Positions 46,168 through 56,800 of a stretch of 64,000 nucleotides of DNA are shown here, one piece after another. The notes under the pieces are model-generated. The model did no database searches, had not been told where the DNA came from, and worked only from the letters and a program-made list of their open reading frames with translations. Within the stretch, counting starts at the first letter, position 1. Every line of letters begins with the position of its first letter. This DNA comes from Leuctra nigra (lineage: Eukaryota; Arthropoda; Insecta; Plecoptera; Leuctridae), in contig OW203762.1 of the NCBI GenBank assembly GCA_934045905.1, positions 12,615,647-12,679,646 on the forward strand. Direction: 5' to 3'. Both the position numbers and the translations under genes were made by a program.

Positions 46168-49100
46168 CTAGAAATAAAAGAAAACAAAACAACGTTATTA
46201 ATATTTGAACAATATTCAAACACTTTTGCCAAAGAAGGATTCGCTAATTATAACCATTTGCTCGGTTGTGAGTATTTTATGTATTTGGACTCAGAAGAGT
46301 CACAAACAACCCCTATGAAAATATTAAAGAATTTCAGATCAAAGAGAGCAAATGGCCAAACTCGAGGAATTTCCACACAATGAATGTTAGTACGTGTTCT
46401 AAAGGGAGTACTTACACCATGGCGTCGTGCCGACCGTCGCGACGCTTGGCGGCGCCTGGCGCTTGGCGACGGAGACGACTCTAGGCGGAGCTAGGAAGAT
46501 CCAGCTTGCTTCGTTGTCGCCAAATGTGCTCTCGTCAGACTGTAACAGGTATCTAGGACTTGGAAAACGCTCTGTGTAACGCGTTGATAAGTGTATGCGA
46601 AATAATTTGCGTGGGAAAGTTGCTGCTCTAACACCCTGAGAAGATAATTATATGAAATTGCTTTAAATACATTTGAAAAAATGTTTCAAAACAAGCGTAT
46701 AATGCAAATAACTTTTGAATTACTCAACAGATTTGAATGCGCTGATTGCCAGAGGACCTAATGTGGGTCCTAAAGAATGCAAAACTATAAATTGATCGGC
46801 CCATCGGTTCCACTTCTAGTTTTCACCCAATCACAGGACAGAAGCAGACTCTAAACCAATACACGTGACCGAGTAAAGTTTTATATACCTATGGTAATTT
46901 AGTGAGATTCCAAAAGTGTCACAAAAAACGGAATGATTTCCTTCCGTCAGTCACAGTAAGCGTTACAAGATGTTTTCATTTATTTTTTTATATTCACACA
47001 TCATACATAGTCATACAATAAAAGTAATGGCACCTCCATAAGCCAAGGCCTGTGCGGAGCAAGACTGCTGTCTAGCAAGATAGCAGTCAGTTATCACACT
47101 CTGATTTTCAACTGCGATTGAGATTCCAACTGCAGTTGAAAGTTATGGTGTGAACAAGGTATTAGGATACGATTGTGTGTACAAAGCGGAACAGCAGTGA
47201 TAGTCTGAAACTCTGGGTTTGGTTCATGACTCTGATGGACTCACCCCACTTTCCACAGACGCAAGCTGGCGGGCGATCTCGTCCACTCGATGTCGGATCC
47301 TTGCCGGGTTGACCTCTTGCGTCGCCATCGGCTGCACCTCGCCGGTGGGCTGACCACTGGCACGTGCAGATCGCGGGGGCGGCACAGAAGCGGAGCAGTC
47401 CTCCCGACGTCGGATCCTTGCCGGGTTGACCTCTTGGGTCGCCATCGGTTGCACCTCGCCGGTGGGCTGACCACTGGCACGTGCAGATCGCGGGGCCGGC
47501 ACAGACGCGGAGCCGTCCTCTCGACGTCGGATCCTTGCCGGGTTGACCTCTTCCGGGGCCGGTGCTGGCGGCCGTCGCCGAGGCTGCGGAACTGAGCGTG
47601 GACGCTGGCCGGGCACGATCGTCGGCGGACGCGGCTTGGGCAAGAAGACTTCACTCGTCTTACTCTGTAACAGATACTAGGGCTATAGGGAAACGCTCTG
47701 AGAAACGCATTGATAAGCGAGCATCAGTATTGTATGCGAATTAACATTCGTGGGAAAGTTGCTGCTAGACCTCTGCACCCCTTGATAAAATATACTATGA
47801 CAGTTATGTAAAAGAATTTGACAAATTATTTCAAAACAAACTTAAAATGCCGAGCACTTGTACAGATGACCGCTGTTATGGAATTAGTGTGTGTGCACAA
47901 TGTCAAGTCGACTATATGACCGGCTTTGTGTGACCTTGACAATGCAGGCAAAAACACATACATGATTAAAAAAAACACACAAGGAAATCGGTTTATAGTC
48001 CTGTAAAAACATCGCTTAACAACGCTTGAGAAGAGTTGAAGAGCTGAGTTTGATAATGATAATCTGATATATCAATGAACAATTATTTTCTCATAATATT
48101 GTATTTAATAGTGTGTGGCATTATATTTAGTCTATTCCTGTATAAGCGATGCGTGAAAGAGCCACTTCTGGCAAGGCTACTTTCAGTCTACAGATTAATT
48201 TTTTTGTTTTCACATTTCGTGTTTCCAGTGAAGTGAAAAAGGAGAAGCAATTAAAATTGAAATTTAGTTATAAATTTAATTTTTTGCGTTAACAAACAAC
48301 TAAAGCTAATATTTATATTTTTGCGAATGCGCCCTTGATAGCCGCCATTTACCTCACAACACAATTATTTATTAATTCTTTATTGACAACAGGGCCAATA
48401 GCCGTGCAGTCGTGCTTCTTGTTATCTCGAATAATGGGTCGCTACTATCTGATTTTTTTAAAATTCTGTTATCAAACTTGCCGTGTCAACAAACGAGCAC
48501 AACCCTGTGCCCAATATGCCCCAACTCAAAAGCCTGGGAATTCTGATCCGACATGGATGCCTGTATTTTCATTCATTCGACGAGATTCGACTCAAGGTCA
48601 CGCCCAGGTGACCGCGTCACAATATTAAAAGGATAGGAAATCTGTGCGTTTGGATATAAATACGGTATGTAGCTTAGTGTAACTCACCGCTCGATCAGCC
48701 CGGCTGTCGTCCAGCTCCAGCTCCTCGCAGCAGCTCTGCTCGTCCGTACGATCTCCTGCCAGGTCCTCACACACAGCATCCTCGCTCTCGCTGCTAGAGG
48801 AGACATAGCTCGCACGCCTCCGCCCGCCAACGGGGACCTGTATACAAGAAACATTGTATATTAACACTTTCCATTGTATTACATTTCATTTGTCAAGTGT
48901 TTCATACACTTAAAGTGTTAAATACGATTGTTAAATAATAAATACTATTATTTTTCGATATATATCGTCACTTTGAGGTCGTATTAGTGGTCATAAAGTA
49001 CTCCAGTGTGTGGCAATATTTATAGAATTAAAACGGTGAGATTCCCGTTCGCTTAGAGAAAGTTTATTGTATTAATAAGATTGTGCATTAAATAGCAGAT

Positions 49101-50190
49101 GTTAAAAATGGGTTATTCCAGGTGTGTCATCGTTTTTTTTTTTTTTACGAATTACAGTTTATATTTTGATAATAGTCTTGTTCACTGCCATTTGCTATCA
49201 CTTGCGGTCTTAGCAACGCAGAGCCAGTAGCTGTCTCCCGCTTAGGCTAAAAAATGTTCCTTTTTTGCTCTGCATTTTGATTGGCTCTTTGATTGACATT
49301 AGATTGGCTCTTTGAGTTTTAGATACAGCAACGTCATCTACATTAGTTTTGAGTAAACAAGCCCATTGATAGGTATATACTTAGACTAGTATACTAGATC
49401 GGGTTATATGCACTAAGTTGTACAGACATATGTCATCTTCCTCCAGAAATATCCTTTTTACGTTAGATACATACGTAAGGTATCTCAGCAGTGCGATTGT
49501 ATAACTTCTTAGCCGAGATAATGGATCGTTATCTATACCAATTGATGAAAGTAAACTTTTAATATCATTGTTAATCATTTGAATTTTGCAAAAGCTACGA
49601 GGATATGAAATATAATAATTACATTATTTATCTCAGGAAGTCGACTTAAAGCACTTTGAATTGCTTTACCTTTTGATAGGCTAAAATACCTCAATCAATT
49701 GGTATCGATAACGATCCATTATCTCGGTTAAGAAGTTATACAATCGCACTGCAGAGGTGGCAAGGCTGAAGTCAATTTTCTCGATATTGCCTTGTACACT
49801 TTTGGAATGATGTAATCAAGCCCTATCAATTAACATGTGGCAGATGTCAACAAATGCAATTTTGTTTGAAGTCTTACAATGACTCATGTCACCATTCAAA
49901 TATGATTGGACGAAGACATCGTCAAGAATCATTGAAATGTACTTGCGGCCTTCTACCTCTGACGTTGAATTCAATGGACTTACCCTCGGGCTGGCCCTTG
50001 GGTCGTCCGTTGGGGCCCCTTCCGAACGCTCGTGCCGACGGCGACGTTCCTCCTCCTTCTTCTCTTGCTTCAACAGGCGCCTCATCACTCTCCGCTTTAT
50101 TCTCTCGTACCGCTCTCGCTCCAGAGCACTCTTCTCCATTCTCAAAGCAATCTCATCCAAAACTTCGTCAATCACATCGTTCTTCAACAT
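45266..50190 (-). CDS. Unrecognised five-exon gene, left paralogue (repeat-expanded)
   Basis: Coding exons in order: 50190-49984, 48837-48688, 47664-47245, 46539-46416, 46167-45266; phases 0,0,0,1 agree and all sites are GT/AG. About 600 residues. Exon 1 (from ATG 50190; an acceptor TGTTACAG at 50217 suggests an upstream 5'UTR exon) is a charged helix (MEKSALERERYERIKRR). Exon 2 is Ser/acidic (YVSSSSESEDAVCEDLAGDR). Exon 3 is Pro/Arg-rich with NPARIRHRVDEIARQLA. Exon 4 starts SDESTFGDNE. Exon 5 is Cys-rich (WGQIRRYICCMPCC) and repeat-expanded, ending SRPRRA. No signal peptide or known domain recognised. Position beside the FSIP2-like gene may hint at a related role, but that is only an inference. 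Confidence 0.75.
46416..46539 (-). CDS. Left paralogue exon 4
   Basis: 124 bp; acceptor CTGTTACAG, donor TGGT|GTAAGT (phase 1). Begins SDESTFGDNEASWIFLAPP. Confidence 0.85.
46550..46870 (-). mobile_element. Helitron-like fragment in intron 3
   Basis: GGAAAACGCTCTGTGTAACG, CGTTGATAAG, then body phrases with ATTGATCGGCCCATCGGTTC. The CTAG is displaced by an insertion (CTAGGACTTGG). Present at the same site in the right paralogue (54913-55250), so older than the duplication. Confidence 0.5.
47245..47664 (-). CDS. Left paralogue exon 3 with 117-bp repeat
   Basis: 420 bp, phase 0 both ends; acceptor CTGTTACAG, donor GGG|GTGAGT. Starts SKTSEVFLPKPRPPTIVPGQ. A 39-residue block beginning EVNPARIRRRED is present twice plus a final partial copy. 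The paralogue has a single NPARIRHRV block. Confidence 0.9.
47680..47940 (-). mobile_element. Helitron-like fragment in intron 2
   Basis: GGGAAACGCTCTGAGAAACG followed by CATTGATAAGCGAGC; 3' end of the same family, adjoining the exon 3 acceptor. The right paralogue keeps only its first bases (56399-56423), where the palindromic element begins. Confidence 0.5.
48688..48837 (-). CDS. Left paralogue exon 2
   Basis: 150 bp, 50 codons, phase 0; acceptor GTATACAG, donor GCG|GTGAGT. Acidic and Ser-rich. Differs from the right paralogue in one visible residue (E to K). Confidence 0.9.
49984..50190 (-). CDS. Left paralogue exon 1 (coding part)
   Basis: 69 codons from ATG to AGG|GTAAGT. Lys/Arg/Glu-rich coiled-coil-like (RRLLKQEKKEEERRRRHER). 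The ATG at 50190 lies 27 bases inside a putative exon whose acceptor is conserved in the paralogue. Confidence 0.8.
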
Positions 50191-50284
50191 TTTAAGAGGA
50201 AATAATCGCACAAGTCTGTAACACAAAGTCAGTTGCTGCCAAGGATGTTCAAATATGGGTGAAATGACGATGGGAATATGGGAT

Positions 50285-50610
50285 GACGACCTCCCTCCAC
50301 CTGAAGGAGGTTAGTGCTGGAAATGCTACTCCGTCCTTCGGATGGGATAGGACGATGCCATCCCCTTGGAGAATTTAGGCGGTTTTGCAAATTTATGACG
50401 TCATTTCCATTTCGGTAAGACGTCACATTCGGGGAATTTAAATATGGTTTGAACTCTGCCTTGCAAATTAATGGCGTTGAGCCAGAGAGACTGGGGTGTT
50501 TGGCGATTAACGACCTCCCTCCACCTGAAGGAGGTTAGTGATATGCACTAACCTGCGTAATGCTACGCCGACCTTCAGATGGGATTTTACGATGCCATCC
50601 CCTTAATTAA
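50285..50610 (+). mobile_element. Two partial copies of the 5S-type SINE body
   Basis: GACGACCTCCCTCCACCTGA, AGGAGG and CCTTCGGATGGGATAGGACG occur at about 50285-50375 and again in variant form at 50485-50600. One is shared with the right duplication copy (60855-60970). Confidence 0.65.
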
Positions 50611-52001
50611 TTAATTGGCAGATTTCGCAAATTTATGGCATCATATCCATTTCGGTATGACGTCACTTCCGGTAGATTTGAATATCCTAATTTGAAAGAA
50701 GCCGTTTTGAGGTAAGTTCTAGCTCAAGTTACATGTTAATTTTATTTATAACAGCACCCAGACAACACAACCATAATGTTAAGCATGTCAAATTCTAGCG
50801 CCATTTAGAAATGAATGTCATATTAATTAGGGACACATTATATTTCAATATGTAGTACGTGATAAAACTTGCTCTCTTTGTTTGTAATAAATACACAATC
50901 GTTATGTTTGTAATATTGTCTTGTGGTCAAGATAATAACTTCTCATCATGAAAATAATGATCAAGTATTATTTCACATTGTATAACAATACCTTTTCTAC
51001 ATCTCATGAAGTATGGACTAGCAGTGAAATGACATTTAATTTCATATAATATCGTGTTCTACAGTTATAGGGATTACTTGAGCAAGTTGGCTCAGTCTAA
51101 AACCCATTTAACTTGCACTCTGGATGCCTATGTTAGATCGAAAATGATGACCTTCTTGTTTGAGCACGTTCCATGATTTACATCAGTCAAAATTAAATTC
51201 TGACTATATTCATCAATTGTATTTATATTTATACTATCTGCAGCCTTCTTTAGGAGAAAGGCTGCAGATAGAAGCTGAAATATTGAGATTGTGATGTAAT
51301 AAAATAGTTTGTGTAACGTCCAAATAAAATTTGTTTTATTTATGAGGCAGATTTCTGTCCCCTTTTAGGAAATAAATATTTCTTAAAAAAAGATGTGCCA
51401 AGTCCTTTTTTAAAGTATTTCTCGGTGATATATTTTTTATATCAAATACGATTAAGTATTTTGAAATGTCATTGACTTGGCTTCTTTTTTTATATCACTC
51501 CATTCAGAGCTGATTTTTTTTAATGTAAAGAGACTTGGCTTACTTTTTGAAACAGAGTGTTTTTTCATGGATTTAATATTAGATATTTGTAAAATTTGAT
51601 TGTTTATTTTATGTATTTACAATTTTCAATGTAAAATAATATGAAATTAAGAAAATTTGTTCTCATACATTCAAAGATTACGAATCTACACTGAGTTGGC
51701 TAAATATGTTGTTTTTCGCAAAATAAAATGTAAAATAATGATCACTCTACTTTCACTATGGTTGTGTGGTGCTTTGGTGACATTATAAACTAATTTACTA
51801 TGTAACTTGAGGTCGAACTTACCTAAAAGGACTCCTGTAGTTTGGGCACACAAAAACACGTCTTACCGCTAGATGTGTTGGAAGCCCTCCGAAGTTTGTT
51901 TCCATGATTTCGCATTTGCATTATTTAATTCTTCATTGTAGAACGACTTTCATTGTTATTTTTTATTGTTTAATTCTTCATAGATACGATCATGATTACG
52001 A

Positions 52002-52103
52002 CTATTTTGCCATGGCAACAACAAGCAGCTTGACCCCAATGACCTTGTGCCCTCGTGTCTTAGCGACAACCACCGCCTCCATGTGCTCGGCAGAGTCCTC
52101 CAT
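52002..52103 (-). CDS. Possible terminal exon of another gene (left copy)
   Basis: 34-codon frame MEDSAEHMEAVVVAKTRGHK... ending KLLVVAMAK and TAG. The reading frame and stop position are preserved in the right copy (62354-62458, ...KLLVVVMAI-stop). No strong acceptor was found. Confidence 0.35.
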   Translation of the reverse strand: MEDSAEHMEAVVVAKTRGHKVIGVKLLVVAMAK

Positions 52104-52138
52104 CAATATCTTGACATCGCATAGATATAATTTCATTA

Positions 52139-52976
52139 TACCGGGTGGCCCAAAAAAAACGTCCAAAGAGCGAGACATTACTGTGACGAAACTACTTTAC
52201 TGATCGTGCTGAAAATTACACCAATTATAAAAAACATACTAAGGTCTAATATGTGAAAGTTTTAACACCATAACTGTTATAGAACAAAAATTACAGCTGT
52301 TCGAATTTCGTTGTCAAAAAATCGATTATACGGAGCTCTAAATTCACGCATCCAGAAAATGGCCGATGGCCGGGACACTGTTTACTCAAAACTACTGACG
52401 ATATCAAGCTGAAAATTGCATATTATGTTAATCAAAATATATTACTATTGATTGTGTAAAAATTACGATTAATTTGAATCAATGTAACGATCAATCAAAA
52501 TTTGCGCTTAAAAAGCAAAATACACAAGAGATAATTTCTCAGGTATTATTTTACATGTTAATTTTAGAAGTGAGATTATCACCCTTATTTTCTGTTTTTA
52601 AGCTCAACTTCAAGATACCATAACTTTCGTTCTACTAATTCAAATGTATTGAAATTTGTATACAATGGATATACATATGCCTGATTTCTGATCCTGATTC
52701 AGCCTGATTTCATAAGAAGTGTTGAAAATAAATGTGTCCATGCCATTGGACTTTTTCTGAAAAAGCGCTCTTTTGAGCTCCGTATAATCGATTTTTCGAC
52801 ATCCAAATTCGAACAGCTGTAACTTTTTTCCTACATACGATATGTTTTTGAAACTTTCACATATTAAACATTGGTATGTTTTTAATAAAATGTTACATTT
52901 TCGGACTAATATCTGAAGTAGCTTCTTCACGGCGGTATCTCGCCTATTGGACGTTTTTTTGGGGCCACACGGTATA
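52139..52976. mobile_element. Fold-back/mariner-like MITE, about 840 bp
   Basis: Long imperfect terminal inverted repeats of about 200 bp: ATACCGGGTGGCCCAAAAAA on the left; on the right the complement reads ATACCGTGTGGCCCCAAAAA, and both continue through CGATTATACGGAGCTC. TA-type target flanks. No transposase. It sits at the right edge of the left duplication copy. Confidence 0.8.
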
Positions 52977-53477
52977 TTTCCTCTTTGAAGGTATACATGA
53001 CTTTCATGAACGGTTTAAATTTTCTGTGTGGTATACCCCGGAAAATCGATTAAGTGACCTTGATTTTATCATATTTTCACTCGACACTAAAAGTTGCAAA
53101 ACGCCACCTAGCGGAAAAATTAACATCTCCAACGAGTATTTCTGCTCATGCGCACAGGGCGCGTGCAGGCAAGTCACTTCTGTCAATCGTAACGAGTTCA
53201 GTAAAAGTTATAATTACATCGCGGAATAGAAATTGATGAATACCTTAGTGTCAACAATCAAATACAATCGGCATATTTCATTTCAGCACACATTCATTCA
53301 AATTCTAATGAAAAACGAGATGTCTATTCACCAAAAATCACCATTTGACAGAAGAGGCCTGAGGCTGAATCCGGCTGAGGGTTCGCCATTGACGCCGTGG
53401 AAATTCTTGAACGGTAATCGTTTCTTATAAGCCTATACTGATAAAGAAATCAATGCAAACACGACTAAATTCAGTTC
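52977..53477. other. Spacer between the duplication copies
   Basis: No gene or repeat identified. Confidence 0.45.
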
Positions 53478-53483
53478 TTTATT
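53478..53483 (-). terminator. Poly(A) signal of the right paralogue
   Basis: AATAAA on the minus strand, 263 bases after the stop at 53746-53748 and about 45 bases past the histone-type stem-loop. Confidence 0.5.
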
Positions 53484-53497
53484 AAAGCAGTTGTGAA

Positions 53498-53578
53498 GAC
53501 TCTTTGTTCCTTTGAGTGTTTTGGTGGCCCTGAAAAGGGCCATTGCGAAGGAGTTCAACCCTTCATCTTCTGCAGGCG
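53498..53578 (-). mobile_element. Penelope-terminal fragment in the 3' flank of the right paralogue
   Basis: Minus strand: CAGAAGATGAAGGG, ACTCCTTCGC, then GGCCCTTTTCAGGGCC (53526-53541) with ACCA and GGAACAAA. It aligns with 8317-8400 of the Penelope arm. The ribozyme-like core is lost, but the stem-loop has the exact histone consensus loop TTTC. Confidence 0.65.
53526..53541 (-). promoter_or_regulatory. Histone-consensus 3' stem-loop
   Basis: GGCCCTTTTCAGGGCC then ACCAA on the minus strand. It fits the histone mRNA 3' consensus GGYYYUUUUCARRRCC and lies in the probable 3'UTR of the right paralogue, between its stop and AATAAA. No histone coding sequence is nearby. Confidence 0.65.
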
Positions 53579-53745
53579 AAAGCAAGTCCACCAAGTCTTC
53601 AGGCGCACGAAAACAAAAAAGAACTAGACAAAAAATAAAGGGGTACAGGGCAACCCAAACAAACAAACAAACAAAAACAGGAAAAACAAAAACAGAAAAA
53701 TAACAATATATCCCTTGGAGGCGAAGGTGGCACGGAATTGCCACT

Positions 53746-53879
53746 TCATGCCCTGCGTGGCCGGCTTATAGACGAGCGGGTGGTCGTCAGTCTCGATGCA
53801 GGGGGAACGGGGTCACCATGGCAACACGACGGCTTGCAACAGGTACAGCACCGGCGGATCTGGCCCCATGCCCGCTCGT
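53746..53879 (-). CDS. Right paralogue exon 5
   Basis: 134 bp after TTTGTTTCTAG; phase 1. Encodes WGQIRRCCTCCKPSCCHGD and the tail TTTRSSISRPRRA. The CC-x-CC pattern suggests metal binding or palmitoylation, but this is not proven. Confidence 0.85.
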
Positions 53880-56800
53880 CTAGAAACAAAAGAAAACAAC
53901 GTTATTAATATTTGAACAATATTCAAACACTTTCGCCAAACAAGGATTCGCTAATTATAACCATTCGCTCGGTAGTGAGTATTTTATATATTTGGACTCA
54001 GAAGAGTCACAAACAACCCCTATGAAAATATTAAAGAATTCCATATCAAAGAGAGCAAATGGCCTAACTCTACGAATGTTCCACAGGGATTTCGGGCCCG
54101 GTGCAAATCTAAATTTTGGCGCCCCCTCCCCCCCACCCTCCCCAACGACAACTCCCCAGAAAATATACCTGGTTTATACCTGGTTGGGTATATACCTAAC
54201 CAGTGATGATTTCAGACTAGGACAAACCAAAACTTTGGTCGTGCACAAAACAAAGAATTATACAAAAAAATGGTCAAACATTTCCACGGGCCTTGACAAT
54301 GACAGCAATGAGGGGCTAGGGGGGGGGGGGGGTGGATCTCCTAACCCTATGCGGGTCCAGGGCCCTGAAAGGGAAAATTTTGTTTTTTGATATGATTTTA
54401 ATGGATTTGAATCATTTCTGACGTTCAATTTCACTGAATTTTTTTTCAGCAGAATAATTTTTCTTTCAAAACGTTATTTCAAAATTCTTTAAAGGGCGCA
54501 TTTTTTTGTGAAGGGGCGGGGGGTTAGAACTTTTGGGCATGACTGAAATCATCACCGACATTATCCATGCCCCGCAGGGCGTTTTTTGAGGTTTTAATAC
54601 GCAAAAATTAATTTTGGGTGCAAAAGTCATTGCATACAAATTTGGTTTCCTGGCGCCCCCCTGTTGGCGGCGCCCTGTGCCGCCGCACCGCCAGCACACC
54701 CCTTTTTATGGCCCTGGTTCCACACACTGAATGTTAGTACGTATTCTAAAGGGAGTACTTACACCACGGTGGGTTCCCTGTTGAGGAACGCACCGACGTG
54801 ACGACTGCGACGACGCTTGGCGACGCCTGGGACCGAGATGGCTTGGGCGGGGCCAAGGCAATCGCGCTGTCTTCATTGTCGCCAAGTGTGCTCTCGTCGG
54901 ACTGTAACAGGTATCTAGGACTTGGGAACCGCTCTGTGTAACGTGTTGATATCTAAGTATATGCGAAATAATATGCGAGGGAAAGTTGCTGATCGAACAC
55001 CCTGAGGAGATATCAAAACAAACAAAACAAGCGTATAATGCCAATTACTTTTCAATTACTCAACCGATTTGAATGCGCTTATTACCAGGGGATCTTAAAT
55101 GTGGGTCCTAAAGCATGCAAAATTATAAATAAATCGGTCTATCGGTTCCATTTCTAATGTTCAACCAATCACAGCAGCAGACTCTAAACCAATGCACGGG
55201 ACCCAGGAATGTTTTAAATACCTAAAAGGGTAATTAAGTGAGATATCAAGTGTCACAAAAAAACGGTATAATTACTTCCGTCAGTCACAGTAAGCGTTAC
55301 AAGATGTCTAGCAAGATAGCAGTCAGTTATACTTTGTTCACACTATGACTTTCAACTGCAGTTGACATCTCGACTGCCTTTCCAGAACTAAATTGAGATT
55401 TTACCTGCAGTTGAACTTGATTGCATTCAGCTCACACTGGTTTTCAACTGCGATTGAGATTTCAACTGCAGTTGAAAGTTATGGTGTGAACAAGGCATTA
55501 GGATACGATTGTGTGTACGAACAGTGTTGAATCCAGACATTTTTCTCGGGAGGGGCACTTGAATAGTTGGGGGTGGCATATTTTTGGGGTACTTTTTTAT
55601 GTTAGTGTTGGGGGGGGGGGGGGGGACGTTAATTTATGAATATGCTTGTAGTTGTACAAAGCACAAAGCAATTATTATACGTAATTACGTATAATAAAAT
55701 ATATTAATATATTTTGAAAAGTCACAGTGGAAAACAGGGGGTTCGGGGGCATAGCCCCCGAGAAAATGTTTTATCAAGGTAATTTGTTTAGGTACAATTT
55801 TGAATCACAGTGAAATAGCTATTTTGGGGAATTATAAATTGCAAAATATCCAAAAAAATGGTCTAAGAGATTTAATAATTGGTAAATTTATTGAACTTAT
55901 CAGGATATGCATGTCCGGGGCGCATAGCCCCGGAAAATTTTTGGAATTTTAACTCAATTCTAACCGTTTTGGAAGGTTTTGACATGATCCGTCTATTTTT
56001 AAGTGTTTTTTTTCACATATTATTTTGAAGGTATTTTGAATAGGTATTTGTGCCGAGGTATGCCTGGATTCAACACTGTGTACGAAGTGGAACAGCTGTG
56101 ATAGTCTGAAACTCTGGGTTTGGTTCAGGACTCTGATGGAACTCACCTCTCTTTCCAGAGCCGCAAGCCGGCGGGCGATCTCGTGCACTCGATGTCGGAT
56201 CCTAGCCGGATTAAGCCGTTCCTCTTTTGCCGCCGGCGGCTGCTCATGTCGGGCACGTGCCGGTCCCGGGGCCGGTACTGGCGGCCGTCTGCGAGGCTGC
56301 GGAACTGGCCGTGGACGCTGGCCGGGCAGGATCGTCCGCGGACTCGCCACGGGCAAGAAGACCACACTCGTCTTACTCTGTAACAGATACTAGGGCTATA
56401 GGGAACGCTCTGAGTAACGCGTACCATAAAAAAAACACTCAGTGTAAAAAAACAGCCAAGTCTCATCAACTAAAAAAATATGAAATCTAAAAAGTCTGCA
56501 CTGAAAAGTAGTGATATCAAAAAATGAGCCAAGTCAAAACTTTATTTGAAAATCAAAAAATACTTGGCGCATCGTGTATATATAAATAGCTTAGAAATAT
56601 AGGCCAGATATAAAATATACATAAAATATACATATATACAAATCGTATACCTATAATGCCCTATAAAACGAGGCGCCAAGTATTTTTTGATTTTCAAATA
56701 ATGTTTTGACTTGGCTCATTTTTTGATATCACTTCTTTTCAGTGCAGAATTTTTAGATTTCACATTTTTTTTAGTTGTAGAGACTTGGCTGTTTTTTTTA

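Larger units (their letters stand above)
45230..52137. repeat. Segmental duplication, left copy
   Basis: Exons, introns and flanks from about 45.23 to 52.14 kb align in the same order and orientation with about 53.70-62.48 kb. Examples: nearly identical exon 2 (48688-48837 versus 59319-59468) and long matching downstream flanks (50229-52120 versus 60640-62460). The copies differ by inserted transposons and by array length. Confidence 0.9.

Noticed and set aside
53498..53578. End of a histone gene, based on the stem-loop
   Set aside because: No histone C-terminus precedes it, and the surroundings align with Penelope arm sequence.
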